A DNA stretch of 64,000 nucleotides, from assembly GCA_900659855.1 (NCBI GenBank), contig CAACVI010000049.1:62001-126000 (forward strand), written 5' to 3'. The DNA comes from Candidatus Desulfarcum epimagneticum (GTDB taxonomy: Bacteria > Desulfobacterota > Desulfobacteria > Desulfobacterales > CR-1). The translations under genes and the position numbers were made by a program. The notes below the pieces were generated by a model. It was given only the letters and a program-made list of their open reading frames with translations, ran no database searches and was not told where the DNA came from. Below, piece by piece: positions 8,439 to 17,900 of the stretch (position 1 is its first letter; the number at the start of each line of letters is the position of its first letter).

Positions 8439-9950
8439 TTTGGCGAAAAGGGCCTGTTTGAGCCCCTCTTTTCCGCAGAACACGCACCGGCCGCCTGTTT
8501 TCTCCCCGTCAAAGGGCACACATCGGATGGTGACGCCCAGACCGGCTTTGACCGCCGCCTCGCACTCATCAGACCCGCACCAGGGGGACAGGGCGAACCC
8601 GCCGTGAATTTCCGGATTTTTGGAATTTTCGGGCGTGAAAAACGCCTCAAACTTCTTTTTTTCGGAAATGGCCCGGGTGTGGGACTCCATAAACGACGAG
8701 GCCCTTTCAAAAAGGGTTTTCTGGATATCGTCCAGAATTTGGGGCAGCTCCTCCACAAAACGCTTCCGGGGCACGGACTGACGGTCCCGATGGCCCCGGT
8801 CCCGCCGGGCCATGAAAACCGAGTCTTCCTTCATGTCTCTCGGGCCGATCTCCACCCGGACGGGAACCCCTTTTTTGATCCAGTCCCATCCCCTGGCGCC
8901 GCCGATGTCCCGGTCGTCGATCTCCACGCGAACCTTCCGGCCATGATAGCGAAGCGCCCTTAATTCGGCGGCCACCCCCTCTGTGAAGGCCATGACCGCC
9001 TCTTTTTCCTCCGGCTTTCGAATGATGGGCATCAAAACCACATGGGAGGAGGCCACTCTCGGGGGAAGAATGATGCCGTCGTCGTCGCCGTGGGTCATGA
9101 TCACCCCGCCGATGAGCCGGGTGGACACGCCCCAGGAGGTGGTCCAGGCAAACTCCTCGGTCTCTTGAGCGCTCTGGTAGGCGATGCCCGAGGCTTTGGC
9201 GAAATTCTGGCCCAGGAAATGCGAGGTGCCGGCCTGGAGGGCCTTCCGGTCCTGCATCATGGCCTCGATGCAAAGGGTGTCCACGGCTCCGGGAAACCTT
9301 TCCATGGACGTTTTGAAGCCGGTGACCACGGGCATGGCCAGGAAGTCCTCGGCGAGCCTTCGGTACACCTCCAGCATCAGGCGGGTCCGCTCCACCGCCT
9401 CTTTTTCATCGGCGTGGGCCGTGTGGCCCTCCTGCCATAAAAACTCGCTGGTTCTTAGAAAAATCCGGGTCCGCATTTCCCATCTCACCACATTGGCCCA
9501 CTGGTTGACGAGAAGGGGCAGGTCCCGATAGCTGGATATCCACCGGGAAAAAGAGTCCCCGATGATGGTCTCGGAGGTGGGCCGAACCACCAGCGGCTCC
9601 TGAAGAGGGCCGGCGGGGACCAGGTCTCCGTCGTCGTCTTTTTCCAGCCGATGGTGGGTCACCACCGCGCACTCCGTGGCGAAGCCCTCCACGTGATCGG
9701 CCTCTTTCTGTAGAAAATTCAACGGGATGAAGAGGGGGAAATAGGCGTTTTTCACGCCGGTTTCCTTAAACATGTCGTCCAGCTCCCGGACGATGTTTTC
9801 CCAAAGCGCGTATCCCCAGGGTTTGATCACCATGCATCCCCGAACCGACGAGCGCTCCGCCAGATCCGAGGCCACGACCGCCTGCTGGTACCATTCGGCG
9901 TAGTTTTCATCCCTCGCCGGGGACACGGCGTGTTTCGCTTTTTTTCCCAT
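8430..9950 (-). CDS. proS: Prolyl-tRNA synthetase, archaeal/eukaryotic type
   Basis: Class II synthetase that charges tRNA-Pro. At 506 residues it is the short form lacking the bacterial editing insertion. Motif 2 region is VVRWEMRTRIFLRTSEFLWQEGHTAH, motif 3 includes STRLIGGVIMTHGDDDG, and the anticodon-binding domain follows (KVRVEIDDRDIGGARGWDWI). The C-terminal domain has a cysteine set (PWCGSDECE and GRCVFCGKEG) consistent with zinc binding, and the protein ends in Tyr, typical of this type. Such ProRS in a bacterium indicates ancient transfer, now vertical in several anaerobe lineages. Confidence 0.95.
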   Translation of the reverse strand: MGKKAKHAVSPARDENYAEWYQQAVVASDLAERSSVRGCMVIKPWGYALWENIVRELDDMFKETGVKNAYFPLFIPLNFLQKEADHVEGFATECAVVTHHRLEKDDDGDLVPAGPLQEPLVVRPTSETIIGDSFSRWISSYRDLPLLVNQWANVVRWEMRTRIFLRTSEFLWQEGHTAHADEKEAVERTRLMLEVYRRLAEDFLAMPVVTGFKTSMERFPGAVDTLCIEAMMQDRKALQAGTSHFLGQNFAKASGIAYQSAQETEEFAWTTSWGVSTRLIGGVIMTHGDDDGIILPPRVASSHVVLMPIIRKPEEKEAVMAFTEGVAAELRALRYHGRKVRVEIDDRDIGGARGWDWIKKGVPVRVEIGPRDMKEDSVFMARRDRGHRDRQSVPRKRFVEELPQILDDIQKTLFERASSFMESHTRAISEKKKFEAFFTPENSKNPEIHGGFALSPWCGSDECEAAVKAGLGVTIRCVPFDGEKTGGRCVFCGKEGLKQALFAKSY

Positions 9951-10059
9951 GACTCTCCCTATATGCTGTATTTTTTAGCCGTTCAATAAAAATGGTCTTA
10001 ATTGCGCGGAATTGAAAATTTTATCAAAAATCAAACAAAAATAATCGCGCCGGACATTT

Positions 10060-10878
10060 TCAACCCTCTATTTCATTGTCAATCAACCTTCCCAATTCCG
10101 CGCTTGAAATTTCCGATCTCGGAACCAATTGATAATGTTTTTCCTCAACGATATTGAGCTTTAAAAGTTCATCTTCTTCGGTGACCGCAAGTTCCAGAAT
10201 AGCGGCTCCGTTATCATTTATAAACTGTAAAGCGATAGATTTGCAAATGGCGTTTGGATACCGTTCCCGACACAATGCGATATCCTGCATTACCTGGACA
10301 ATTCCGAAGCTGTCGCCTGGCGACTTTGCCTGGCAAGGAAAAATAAAATGAGTCCCTCTTTTATTAACGCCCACATAAATCTCATCAACTTCCACTTGCC
10401 CGATATCGCTTAAAGTGGTGCGCAGATGATTTTGAATGGAGTAGCAGGTTATTCCGGTGAAGATATCCACAAGTCTATTGTATCTGGCCCGAGTCAAAAG
10501 CGCTTGCTCATCTATTCCAGAGGCATATTGGCGGACTATCTCCGGCGTCGCATCCGGCACTTTCACAGGCTTGACATGAGGATTTTGTTTGATTTTTCCG
10601 GGAGAGGCAAGGCGAAACTCATACTCTCCGATCCCGGCCCCGACGATAATCCATTCTGTCCCCTCCGGAGCGGTATTCCGGATATATTCCGGCAATTCTC
10701 TCCGAAAACGAAATGAGTATGGAATATCCCCTAAATTTTTTATCCTCTCAAGCCCTAACGCCCCGGATGCTTTAACCAATTCTTCCCGGCTGAAAGGCGC
10801 GCGCAACATATCCGAATGATAGTTTTGATTGAAAACCCATTCTATAATTTGTTCATATTTTCCCATGATGTTGAACAT
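10060..10878 (-). CDS. Probable restriction endonuclease partner of the adjacent methyltransferase
   Basis: I do not recognise the family with certainty. The 272-residue protein has an N-terminal helical region and a central stretch VEVDEIYVGVNKRGTHFIFP followed by CQAKSPGD. The E-D-then-QxK spacing resembles a PD-(D/E)XK nuclease core in which E is replaced by Q. It follows the methyltransferase gene by 29 nt in the same direction, the usual arrangement of a type II restriction-modification pair. Base composition and codon use are more AT-rich than the flanking proS and 12.3-kb genes, pointing to transfer. Start ATG 10878 is used; ATG 10866 is an alternative. Confidence 0.6.
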   Translation of the reverse strand: MFNIMGKYEQIIEWVFNQNYHSDMLRAPFSREELVKASGALGLERIKNLGDIPYSFRFRRELPEYIRNTAPEGTEWIIVGAGIGEYEFRLASPGKIKQNPHVKPVKVPDATPEIVRQYASGIDEQALLTRARYNRLVDIFTGITCYSIQNHLRTTLSDIGQVEVDEIYVGVNKRGTHFIFPCQAKSPGDSFGIVQVMQDIALCRERYPNAICKSIALQFINDNGAAILELAVTEEDELLKLNIVEEKHYQLVPRSEISSAELGRLIDNEIEG

Positions 10879-10907
10879 CCCATCTTAATCAATTTTTGGA
10901 CTTTATC

Positions 10908-12263
10908 TCATCCCGGCCATCTTAACACAACGACTTCTTCCCGCAAGTTATTTTGTGTGGCTGTGGCAAACCTGGTGCGAAACAAATCAATCCTTTCAAC
11001 CTGATATCCTTGTCTTTCGGCTATCAGCGCCAAAATTCGGCCGGTTTTAATCATCACCCGCAAGTAGGAAGCCTGATCGCCGACCACATAAGCCAATTTA
11101 GCTCCAGGCCTAAGAATTCTGGTCAGCGTTGAAAGATGGCGGGCCATGCCGCCAAAGTAAAGTCTGGTGACTCTTGCATACATCTTTTCAAACCCCGAAG
11201 TTTTTCCGAGTTCAATCCGGCGGGCCTCAATGGCTGACGCCAAGCGTTGTATCTCATCAACGTCCGCCACCCATTTGTCATCGCTGTCTGATTTGTACAC
11301 TCCTCTTGTGTTCGATCTAAGAAACGTTTTTTTAAAACCCCGCAGGTGTCGCATATCTTGAAAAAACCCCAAAACCACAGACTCGAGGCGCGTCGCCCTC
11401 GTATAATCTTTTTCATTTGGATATGGCGGAGAGGTGATAACGGCGTCTATTGAATGTTTCCGAACCGCTTGTCCAAGATTTCTTGCGTCGGACAGATATA
11501 CATTAATTTCAGGATATTTTTTATCATTCGCCGACTTTAAGTCCCTGGCCATCTTTCTTATCTCCTGCATCCACACAGCGACAACCGGAACATCTCTTTT
11601 GATTTTGCCGACCCCTACTTCAGGGCCAAATCGAAGATTGCCGATTGATTGAACCAAAGCATTGCCAAGCGCCAATATGCCGTGGTTATATGCGGGAGTA
11701 TTTTGAAAAACGCTGATTTTATCAAGAAGCACAAGGGTTTTATGCAGGGGAAGGGGGCTGATCGAATTTTTTATCAGTGTCCGGAAGGCATGCTCGTTAA
11801 GCGTCCTTAATGGAACATCTGAATCGCAAGTCAGGAATTTATCGTCTATCCCCTGACGGGACAACTCCACATAAACCTCTTCCGACACCTGCTTTGCGAA
11901 CAGTCGCAATTCATCAGCGGAGATGTTCCAATCTGTCTTGACTCTGGATGCGAAACAGGGAAAAGGATTGGCTTCCAGGCCTATGGCTTTAACCCCGTTC
12001 CGTTTTGCTTCCACCAGCGTGGTTCCCGTTCCGCAGAAAGGGTCTAAAACAATAGAGCGCTGATCCAAGCCGAAATCATTCAAATATTTTCTAACCAGAT
12101 GTGGCGGGTAGGACAAAACAAATCGATACCAATCGTGAAAAACTCGGTCTTCAAAACGGATGGAATTGTCGTTTTGTCTGGCCTTGTTTGATTGTCTGGC
12201 AGGAAGGCGATCTTCAAAGGGAGGATCAAACGGCAAAGAATACTGTAAAGGTGTTTGTTGCAT
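10908..12263 (-). CDS. DNA methyltransferase (N4-cytosine or N6-adenine) of a type II R-M system
   Basis: Uses S-adenosylmethionine to methylate an exocyclic amino group in DNA. SAM-binding motif I is DPFCGTGTT at residues 74-82 and catalytic motif IV is TSPPYP at residues 276-281. Motif I precedes motif IV, with about 195 residues between them that could hold the target-recognition region. SPPY is most common in N4-cytosine enzymes but does not decide the target. At 451 residues it looks complete. The putative endonuclease follows 29 nt downstream. The pair forms an AT-richer insert between proS and the 12.3-kb gene. Confidence 0.88.
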   Translation of the reverse strand: MQQTPLQYSLPFDPPFEDRLPARQSNKARQNDNSIRFEDRVFHDWYRFVLSYPPHLVRKYLNDFGLDQRSIVLDPFCGTGTTLVEAKRNGVKAIGLEANPFPCFASRVKTDWNISADELRLFAKQVSEEVYVELSRQGIDDKFLTCDSDVPLRTLNEHAFRTLIKNSISPLPLHKTLVLLDKISVFQNTPAYNHGILALGNALVQSIGNLRFGPEVGVGKIKRDVPVVAVWMQEIRKMARDLKSANDKKYPEINVYLSDARNLGQAVRKHSIDAVITSPPYPNEKDYTRATRLESVVLGFFQDMRHLRGFKKTFLRSNTRGVYKSDSDDKWVADVDEIQRLASAIEARRIELGKTSGFEKMYARVTRLYFGGMARHLSTLTRILRPGAKLAYVVGDQASYLRVMIKTGRILALIAERQGYQVERIDLFRTRFATATQNNLREEVVVLRWPG

Positions 12264-12341
12264 TTATCCATCACCCATAGCTGGGAAAAACCGTTAAAAA
12301 TCGGCATGAAGGGTCAAATCAGAAATTCGGTTTTGGAAATT

Positions 12342-12962
12342 CTATCCGGAAATCCGGGCCCGGAAAAGCGCCCGGGGCTCGTTTTTGATTTTTTCAATGA
12401 GATCCCGGACCGTGATTTCTTCGCCGTCCAGAAAAAATTCCATCCTGTCCGCCTCCGCCCCTCCCAGGGCGTCCGCCAGGTCCGGGCCGCTGATGAAAAT
12501 CCCCTTTTTCCAAAAAAAGGGCCCCAGCTCCCGCGCCATCATGTTGAAAAGCTTGACCCGGACACGCCCGTCTTTTGGGGCATGGCCGCTTTCGCCGTCC
12601 CCATCTCCCGGGCCGTCAAGGGAGATGGCGGCCCGCATGGGCGCGTAGGCCCCGCCTTTTCTCAAGGTGGCCCCGGCCACCCCGGGCATGGCCGACGAAA
12701 GGGCCAGCGAGGCGCCGTCATAGAGAAGGGACAGGGCCGGGTCGTCCAGCGCTTTTCCGTTTAAAAAAAGGGTCTGGATTCTTTGCTCCAGTATCTCTTC
12801 GCTGATTCCCATGTCCCGGCGCAAAAAATCCGTCACCGACGTCCCGTTTTGGGCCCGGACCCCGAACCCCTTTCTCAAAATGAAAAAAAAGGGACGCATG
12901 GCGCCGGCCCCTCCCTCCATCTCAACCCGGGGGCAATATCTTTCCTCATTCATGTTGATCAT
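12342..12962 (-). CDS. Uncharacterised protein downstream of AOR
   Basis: Not recognised. The 206-residue protein has no signal peptide or membrane helix. A segment at about residues 40-100 (VTDFLRRDMGISEEILEQRI then TLFLNGKALDD and a Gly/Ala-rich tract) has a faint resemblance to a ubiquitin-like beta-grasp (MoaD/ThiS) protein, which often accompany aldehyde oxidoreductases, but this is only an impression. The C-terminal third (VKLFNMMARELGPFFWKKGI) is separate and amphipathic. It is transcribed in the same direction as the AOR gene but a terminator hairpin stands between them. Confidence 0.6.
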   Translation of the reverse strand: MINMNEERYCPRVEMEGGAGAMRPFFFILRKGFGVRAQNGTSVTDFLRRDMGISEEILEQRIQTLFLNGKALDDPALSLLYDGASLALSSAMPGVAGATLRKGGAYAPMRAAISLDGPGDGDGESGHAPKDGRVRVKLFNMMARELGPFFWKKGIFISGPDLADALGGAEADRMEFFLDGEEITVRDLIEKIKNEPRALFRARISG

Positions 12963-12974
12963 TCTTTCACATAA

Positions 12975-13013
12975 AAAAAAGGGGAAAATCTAAAACGGGT
13001 TTTCCCCTTTTTT
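12975..13013 (-). terminator. Intrinsic terminator after the AOR gene
   Basis: AAAAAAGGGGAAAA (12975-12988) pairs perfectly with TTTTCCCCTTTTTT (13000-13013). Read on the minus strand it lies about 42 nt past the AOR stop and ends in a T-run. The symmetry means it could work in both directions. Confidence 0.85.
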
Positions 13014-13054
13014 CACATGCGTTTTCAAGCGGTTTTTTTCAACTGCCGCCGAAT

Positions 13055-14791
13055 TTAAAAGTTGTGAACCTGGTCCAGCTCCTCGTCGGACACCTGGAAG
13101 GTCAGGTTGTGCGGAGGCAGGGGCTCTTTTAAGAAAAATTCGGGCAGCCGGTCGTCCTGGGCCGTGAATCCGGCCCTTTTGTTGAAGTCCCGCTCATTTC
13201 TCAGGATGGATTTTCCAAGCTCGACCACATCGTCGCCGGTCAGGCTGAGGCCGTGAAAGCCGTTGATCACATCCACCATGGCCTGGAAGGTTTCCGGCTG
13301 GTCCAGGATGGCAAAGGCGATGAACAGGCAAAAACCGGTGGAATCCAGAGCGGCGGTGGCGATCTGAAGATTCCGCGACAACTCCACCTGGCCCTCCGGC
13401 TTTAAGGGATCCACGGTTCCGCCCACGCCCAGGACATTGGCGGTCACGGCGTAGCCGGCCGTGTGGTCCCCGCCCATGGGGGTCGTGGCGTAGGTGACGC
13501 CGATGCCCTGAACCGCGCGGGGATCGTAGGCCGGAAGCGCCTGATTCTTGACCACGGGAACGCGCTCCACGCCGAAAATCTTGCCGGTGGCGCCCGCGCC
13601 GCTGCCCAGTATGCGTCCCAGGTGGGTGCCTTTTCCGACTTCTTTGATCAGGTTGATGGCCGCCTCTCCGTCTCCGAATTCGGCCAGGCCCGCCTCCATG
13701 GCCACACCGATGGTGGCGCCCATTTCAATGGTGTCCAGCCCGTAATCGTCGTCCAGCCGGTCCAGCATGGCGATGGTGTCCAGGTCGTCGATGCCGCAGT
13801 TGGCGCCGTGGGCCCACACCGTCTCATATTCCGGCTGTTTGGTGAGGTATTTTCCGTTTTTGTCCATATACACGCCCGAGCAGCGGATCACGCAGCCCTT
13901 GTGGCATCCGTGGGTGGGCAGCCCGCCCCGGGACTCTTCCAGCTCGGCCTGGGATTCGCCGCTGATCTTGGAGGCCCCGTCAAACCGGCCGTCCGAAAAA
14001 TTGTTTGTCGGAAAGCCGCCGGCCTCGTTGATGACGTTGGTGAGCACGTTGGTGCCGTAGGCCGGAAGCCCTTCGCCCGTCACCGCGTGTTTTCTCAGTC
14101 CCTGGACAAACTCCTTGTTGGCCGCCTTGAAGGCATCGGGGTTTTTGGGGCTTCTCATGGGCGCGTCCGTGTCGTCGATGACGATGACTTTGATGTTCTT
14201 CGATCCCATGACCGCGCCCACGCCGCCGCGGCCGGCGTGCCTTGTGGGCCGCTGCTCCATGTCCGTGCAGGCCACCGACGCCGCCGACAGCTTCATCTCC
14301 CCGGCCGGGCCGATGGAAATGCAGGCGACCTTGTCCCCGAAATCCGCTTTGATTTTATCGATCAGATCATAGTTGCCCAGCATCTTGAGGGAATTGTCGG
14401 CTTTGATCTCCACGCCGTCTTTGTTGATCACGACCTTATAAAGGGTGTCGTCAACGGGTTTGCCCTCCAGAATGATGGCCGCGTACCCCAGGCGCCCCAG
14501 GGTCTGCCCGGCCTGGCCCCCGGCGTTGGACTCTTTGATTCCGCCGGTAAGGGGGCTTTTGCAGCCCACCGAAATCCGGCCGGATATGGCCGCCGCGCTT
14601 CCGCTCATCATGCCCGGGGCGATCGCCAGCTTGTTGTTTTCGCCAAGGGGATGGCAAAGCGGCGGAACTTCTTTGGCCACAATGGCGGATGTCATGGCGC
14701 GTCCGCCCAAACCTTCATAGTCTCCCAGGGGGCCGACGTCAAACGACGGACCGCCTTCCGCTCCCACATTGATGCGCAAAATTTTGTCCAT
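13055..14791 (-). CDS. aor: Aldehyde:ferredoxin oxidoreductase (tungsten-pterin family)
   Basis: Oxidises aldehydes to acids with ferredoxin, using a bis-pterin W (or Mo) cofactor and one [4Fe-4S] cluster. The pterin-binding N-domain has GGRAMTSAIV and GRISVGCKSPLTG; RHAGRGGVGAVMGSKN is a family signature. The cluster ligands are THGCHKGCVIRCSG plus a fourth Cys late in the protein (DSTGFCLF). The 578-residue length is normal for AOR/FOR. The start has AAAGGAGG at good spacing. It has no adjacent cofactor genes. The physiological substrate is not evident. Confidence 0.93.
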   Translation of the reverse strand: MDKILRINVGAEGGPSFDVGPLGDYEGLGGRAMTSAIVAKEVPPLCHPLGENNKLAIAPGMMSGSAAAISGRISVGCKSPLTGGIKESNAGGQAGQTLGRLGYAAIILEGKPVDDTLYKVVINKDGVEIKADNSLKMLGNYDLIDKIKADFGDKVACISIGPAGEMKLSAASVACTDMEQRPTRHAGRGGVGAVMGSKNIKVIVIDDTDAPMRSPKNPDAFKAANKEFVQGLRKHAVTGEGLPAYGTNVLTNVINEAGGFPTNNFSDGRFDGASKISGESQAELEESRGGLPTHGCHKGCVIRCSGVYMDKNGKYLTKQPEYETVWAHGANCGIDDLDTIAMLDRLDDDYGLDTIEMGATIGVAMEAGLAEFGDGEAAINLIKEVGKGTHLGRILGSGAGATGKIFGVERVPVVKNQALPAYDPRAVQGIGVTYATTPMGGDHTAGYAVTANVLGVGGTVDPLKPEGQVELSRNLQIATAALDSTGFCLFIAFAILDQPETFQAMVDVINGFHGLSLTGDDVVELGKSILRNERDFNKRAGFTAQDDRLPEFFLKEPLPPHNLTFQVSDEELDQVHNF

Positions 14792-14978
14792 GAGGATGCC
14801 TCCTTTTGTTATGGATTAAAACCCTTCAAAAAAGCGGCTGGTGGCCGGGGGCCATCCACCCGTCTCATGATGTAATTATGGGTCATTGATGGTGATGTCA
14901 AGAAAAAACGGACATTTTCTCAATAAATAACCTTCACACAGAAAGGAAGATTCGGCTCAAAAACCCCGCGGCGCCGAA

Positions 14979-16067
14979 TCAGCCGTTTTCCTTTTCAAAG
15001 CCCTTCATAAAATCGACCAGGGCCTGAATGCCCTCAAGGGTGGCGGCGTTATAGATGGACGCGCGGCATCCCCCGACGCTCCGGTGGCCCTTGAGACCTC
15101 CCAGGCCGTTCTCAAGCGCCTGGCTCACAAAACGCTTTTCCAGATCCTCGTTCCCCAGGCGGAAGGTCACGTTCATCAAAGACCGGCTGTCCTTTTCCGC
15201 CGTGGCCTGGTAGAAATCGCTGGAATCGATGGCGTCGTACAAAATCGCGGCCTTTTTCCGGTTGGCCTCCTCCATCTTCACGATCCCGCCCATGGTTTCC
15301 TCCAGCCATTTCAAAACCAGCTGAACCGTGTAAATGGCGAAGCAGGGGGGCGTGTTGTACATGGAATTTTTTTCCGCGAAGGTGGCGTACTTGAGCATGG
15401 AGGGCAGATCCTCGGGAACCCGGTCCAGCATGTCTTTTCGGATCGCCGCCAGGCAGACCCCGGCCGGCCCCATGTTTTTCTGCGCCCCGGCGTAAATCAG
15501 GCCGAACTTCTCCGGATCGATGGCCCGGCTGAAAATATCCGAGGACATGTCCGCGATCAGGGGAACGCCGCCGGTGTCGGGAAACGAGGCCCACTGGGTG
15601 CCCTTGATGGTGTTGTTGGACGTGATGTGAGCGTAAACCGCCCCTTTGGTGAAGGAGATGTCTTTGGGAATGTACGAATAATTCTTATCCTCGGAAGAGG
15701 CGAGCACCTGAATGTTTTTTTTCTGGATTCGGGCCTCTTTGATGGCCTTTGTGGACCATGTGCCGGTGTCCACATAATCGGCAGGGTCGTCCCCGGCCAG
15801 GAAGTTCATGGGAATCAGGGCAAACTGCATGCTGGCGCCGCCCGGCATGAAGAGCACGGTGAAGCGGTCGTCCAGATTGAGCAGGCGCTTGACCCGGTCC
15901 ACCGCGTCGTTGATCACATCGTCAAACCATTTGGACCGGTGGCTGACCTCCATAATGGACATCCCGGAGCCTTTGAAGTCCGTCAAAGACGCCTGGATCT
16001 CCTCCAGGACAGGCAAAGGAAGGGCCGCGGGCCCGGCGTTGAAATTGTGGATGCGGTTTTGTGTCAT
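14979..16067 (-). CDS. serC: Phosphoserine aminotransferase
   Basis: PLP enzyme of serine (and pyridoxal) synthesis, converting 3-phosphohydroxypyruvate and glutamate to phosphoserine. Recognisable pieces are FNAGPAALPLPVLEEIQ at the N-terminus, EVSHRSKWF, the phosphate-binding FMPGGASMQF, the PLP lysine region IYAGAQKNMGPAG and GLKGHRSVGGCRASIYNA near the C-terminus. At 362 residues it is full length. GGAGGA lies just upstream of the ATG. It precedes the AOR gene by 187 nt and may be transcribed alone. Confidence 0.95.
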   Translation of the reverse strand: MTQNRIHNFNAGPAALPLPVLEEIQASLTDFKGSGMSIMEVSHRSKWFDDVINDAVDRVKRLLNLDDRFTVLFMPGGASMQFALIPMNFLAGDDPADYVDTGTWSTKAIKEARIQKKNIQVLASSEDKNYSYIPKDISFTKGAVYAHITSNNTIKGTQWASFPDTGGVPLIADMSSDIFSRAIDPEKFGLIYAGAQKNMGPAGVCLAAIRKDMLDRVPEDLPSMLKYATFAEKNSMYNTPPCFAIYTVQLVLKWLEETMGGIVKMEEANRKKAAILYDAIDSSDFYQATAEKDSRSLMNVTFRLGNEDLEKRFVSQALENGLGGLKGHRSVGGCRASIYNAATLEGIQALVDFMKGFEKENG

Positions 16068-16100
16068 GTGTATTCCTCCAGAATGTTTTTAAGTGTTTAA

Positions 16101-16125
16101 AAACGCGCTTTTTCGACGCGCGTTT
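16101..16125 (-). terminator. Intrinsic terminator after glnS
   Basis: AAACGCGC (16101-16108) pairs with GCGCGTTT (16118-16125), and on the minus strand the stem is followed by further T residues (TTAAACACTT). It lies 12 nt past the glnS stop and before serC. Confidence 0.75.
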
Positions 16126-16136
16126 GTCATGTGTGT

Positions 16137-17825
16137 TTATTTTTTTTTGTTTTTTACCATTTTCGCCCACGAATCTCTGAGGGTGACGGTCCGGTTGAAA
16201 ACCGGGCGTCCCTCTTTTGAGTCTTCGGGATCCGCGACAAAGTACCCCACGCGCTCAAACTGCAAAAAATCCCCGGGCCGCGCCCGGCCCAGGCTCTCCT
16301 CCACCGGACACGATTCCAGGATCTTGAGGGATTCGGGGCTCACGCGGGCCTCCAGGTCCTTTTCGGCGCCGGGATCGCGGACGTCAAACAGCCGGTCATA
16401 AAGCCTGACCGGGGCCGGACAAAACCGGTCCGCGCACACCCAGTGAAGGGTCCCCCTCACCTTCCGGCCGTCCTTTGACCATCCTCCCCGGGTCTCGGGG
16501 TCATACACGCACCGAATCTCTTTGATCTCTCCCGTGGACGGGTCTTTGACCACGTCCTCGCACGTGATGTAATACGCGTATCGAAGCCGGACCTCGCGGC
16601 CGGGCGACAGACGAAAAAATTTCTTCGGCGCCTCTTCCATGAAATCGTCCCGCTCGATATAAAAATTTCGGGAAAAGGGGACCTTCCGGGAGCCCATGCT
16701 TTCGTCCTCGGGATGAGACGGGCAGTCCAGATACTCGATTTGGTCATGGGGATAGTTCACAAGGGTCACCCGAACCGGGTTCAAAACCCCCATGACCCGC
16801 TTCGCCCGGTCGTTTAAATCTTGCCGGACGCAATGCTCCAAAAGCTCCGCGTCCACCACACTGTCCCGCTTGGCCACGCCGATTCGCCCGCAGAAATCCC
16901 GGATGGCCTCCGGGGGATACCCCCGGCGCCTCATGCCGGCCAGGGTGGGCATCCGGGGATCGTCCCATCCGTCCACGATTCCCTTTTCCACCAGAAGAGA
17001 AAGCCTGCGTTTGCTTAAAACCGTCCGGCTGATGTTGAGCCGGGCGAACTCGATCTGCCGGGGGCGGGGGGACAGGTCCAGCTCCTGAAGAAACCAGTCG
17101 TACAGGGGCCGGTGGTCCTCAAACTCCAGGGTGCACAGGGAGTGGGTGATCTCCTCGATATAATCCGACAGGCAGTGGGCGAAATCGTACATGGGGTAAA
17201 TGGGCCACCGGTCCCCGGTCCGGTGATGGGCCATTTTCCGAATGCGGTAGATCACGGGGTCGCGCATGTTCAGGTTCGGCGACGCCATGTCGATTTTGGC
17301 CCGAAGGGACCGGGCGCCGTCCTCAAAGCGGCCCTGGCGCATCTTTTCGAACAGATCCAGATTCTCTTCCACCGTCCGGTCCCGGAAGGGGCTGTTTCGG
17401 CCCGGCTCGGTCAAAGTCCCCCGGTATGCCCGGGTGTCTTCGTCGCTCAGATCGCACACATAGGCCTTTTCCTTTCGGATCAGGTCCCGGGCGAACTCAA
17501 ACAGGCGCTCAAAATAATCCGAGGCGAAAAAAAGGCGGTCTTCCCAGTCATAGCCCAGCCAGCGGACGTCTTCTTTGATGGACTCCACAAACTCCGTGTC
17601 CTCGGCGGCGGGATTGGTGTCGTCGAACCGCAGGTTGCAGCGTCCCCCGGGGTTTTCCATGGCGATCCCAAAGTTCAAACAGATGGACTTGGCGTGCCCG
17701 ATGTGCAGACAGCCGTTGGGCTCCGGCGGAAACCGGGTGGCCGGAAAGACGCCCCGGGCCATGTCGGCCTCCACAATGTCCCGGATGAAATCACGTTTTT
17801 TCGAAGGGGATGAAGAATCGGTCAT
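16137..17825 (-). CDS. glnS: Glutaminyl-tRNA synthetase
   Basis: Class I synthetase charging tRNA-Gln. It shows the HIGH motif in FPPEPNGCLHIGHAKSI near residue 40 and a KMSKS counterpart VLSKRRLSLL at about residue 270, followed by the two beta-barrel anticodon domains (YITCEDVVKD and GTLHWV). The 562 residues match the E. coli enzyme. A dedicated GlnRS means this bacterium need not use the GatCAB amidation route for Gln. Confidence 0.95.
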   Translation of the reverse strand: MTDSSSPSKKRDFIRDIVEADMARGVFPATRFPPEPNGCLHIGHAKSICLNFGIAMENPGGRCNLRFDDTNPAAEDTEFVESIKEDVRWLGYDWEDRLFFASDYFERLFEFARDLIRKEKAYVCDLSDEDTRAYRGTLTEPGRNSPFRDRTVEENLDLFEKMRQGRFEDGARSLRAKIDMASPNLNMRDPVIYRIRKMAHHRTGDRWPIYPMYDFAHCLSDYIEEITHSLCTLEFEDHRPLYDWFLQELDLSPRPRQIEFARLNISRTVLSKRRLSLLVEKGIVDGWDDPRMPTLAGMRRRGYPPEAIRDFCGRIGVAKRDSVVDAELLEHCVRQDLNDRAKRVMGVLNPVRVTLVNYPHDQIEYLDCPSHPEDESMGSRKVPFSRNFYIERDDFMEEAPKKFFRLSPGREVRLRYAYYITCEDVVKDPSTGEIKEIRCVYDPETRGGWSKDGRKVRGTLHWVCADRFCPAPVRLYDRLFDVRDPGAEKDLEARVSPESLKILESCPVEESLGRARPGDFLQFERVGYFVADPEDSKEGRPVFNRTVTLRDSWAKMVKNKKK

Positions 17826-17900
17826 AGGTCAAAACATTCCATTTTATTGACGATATCGTAAGGAAAATTGATTTTTTACGACGCCGTCTGATTCATTGTT

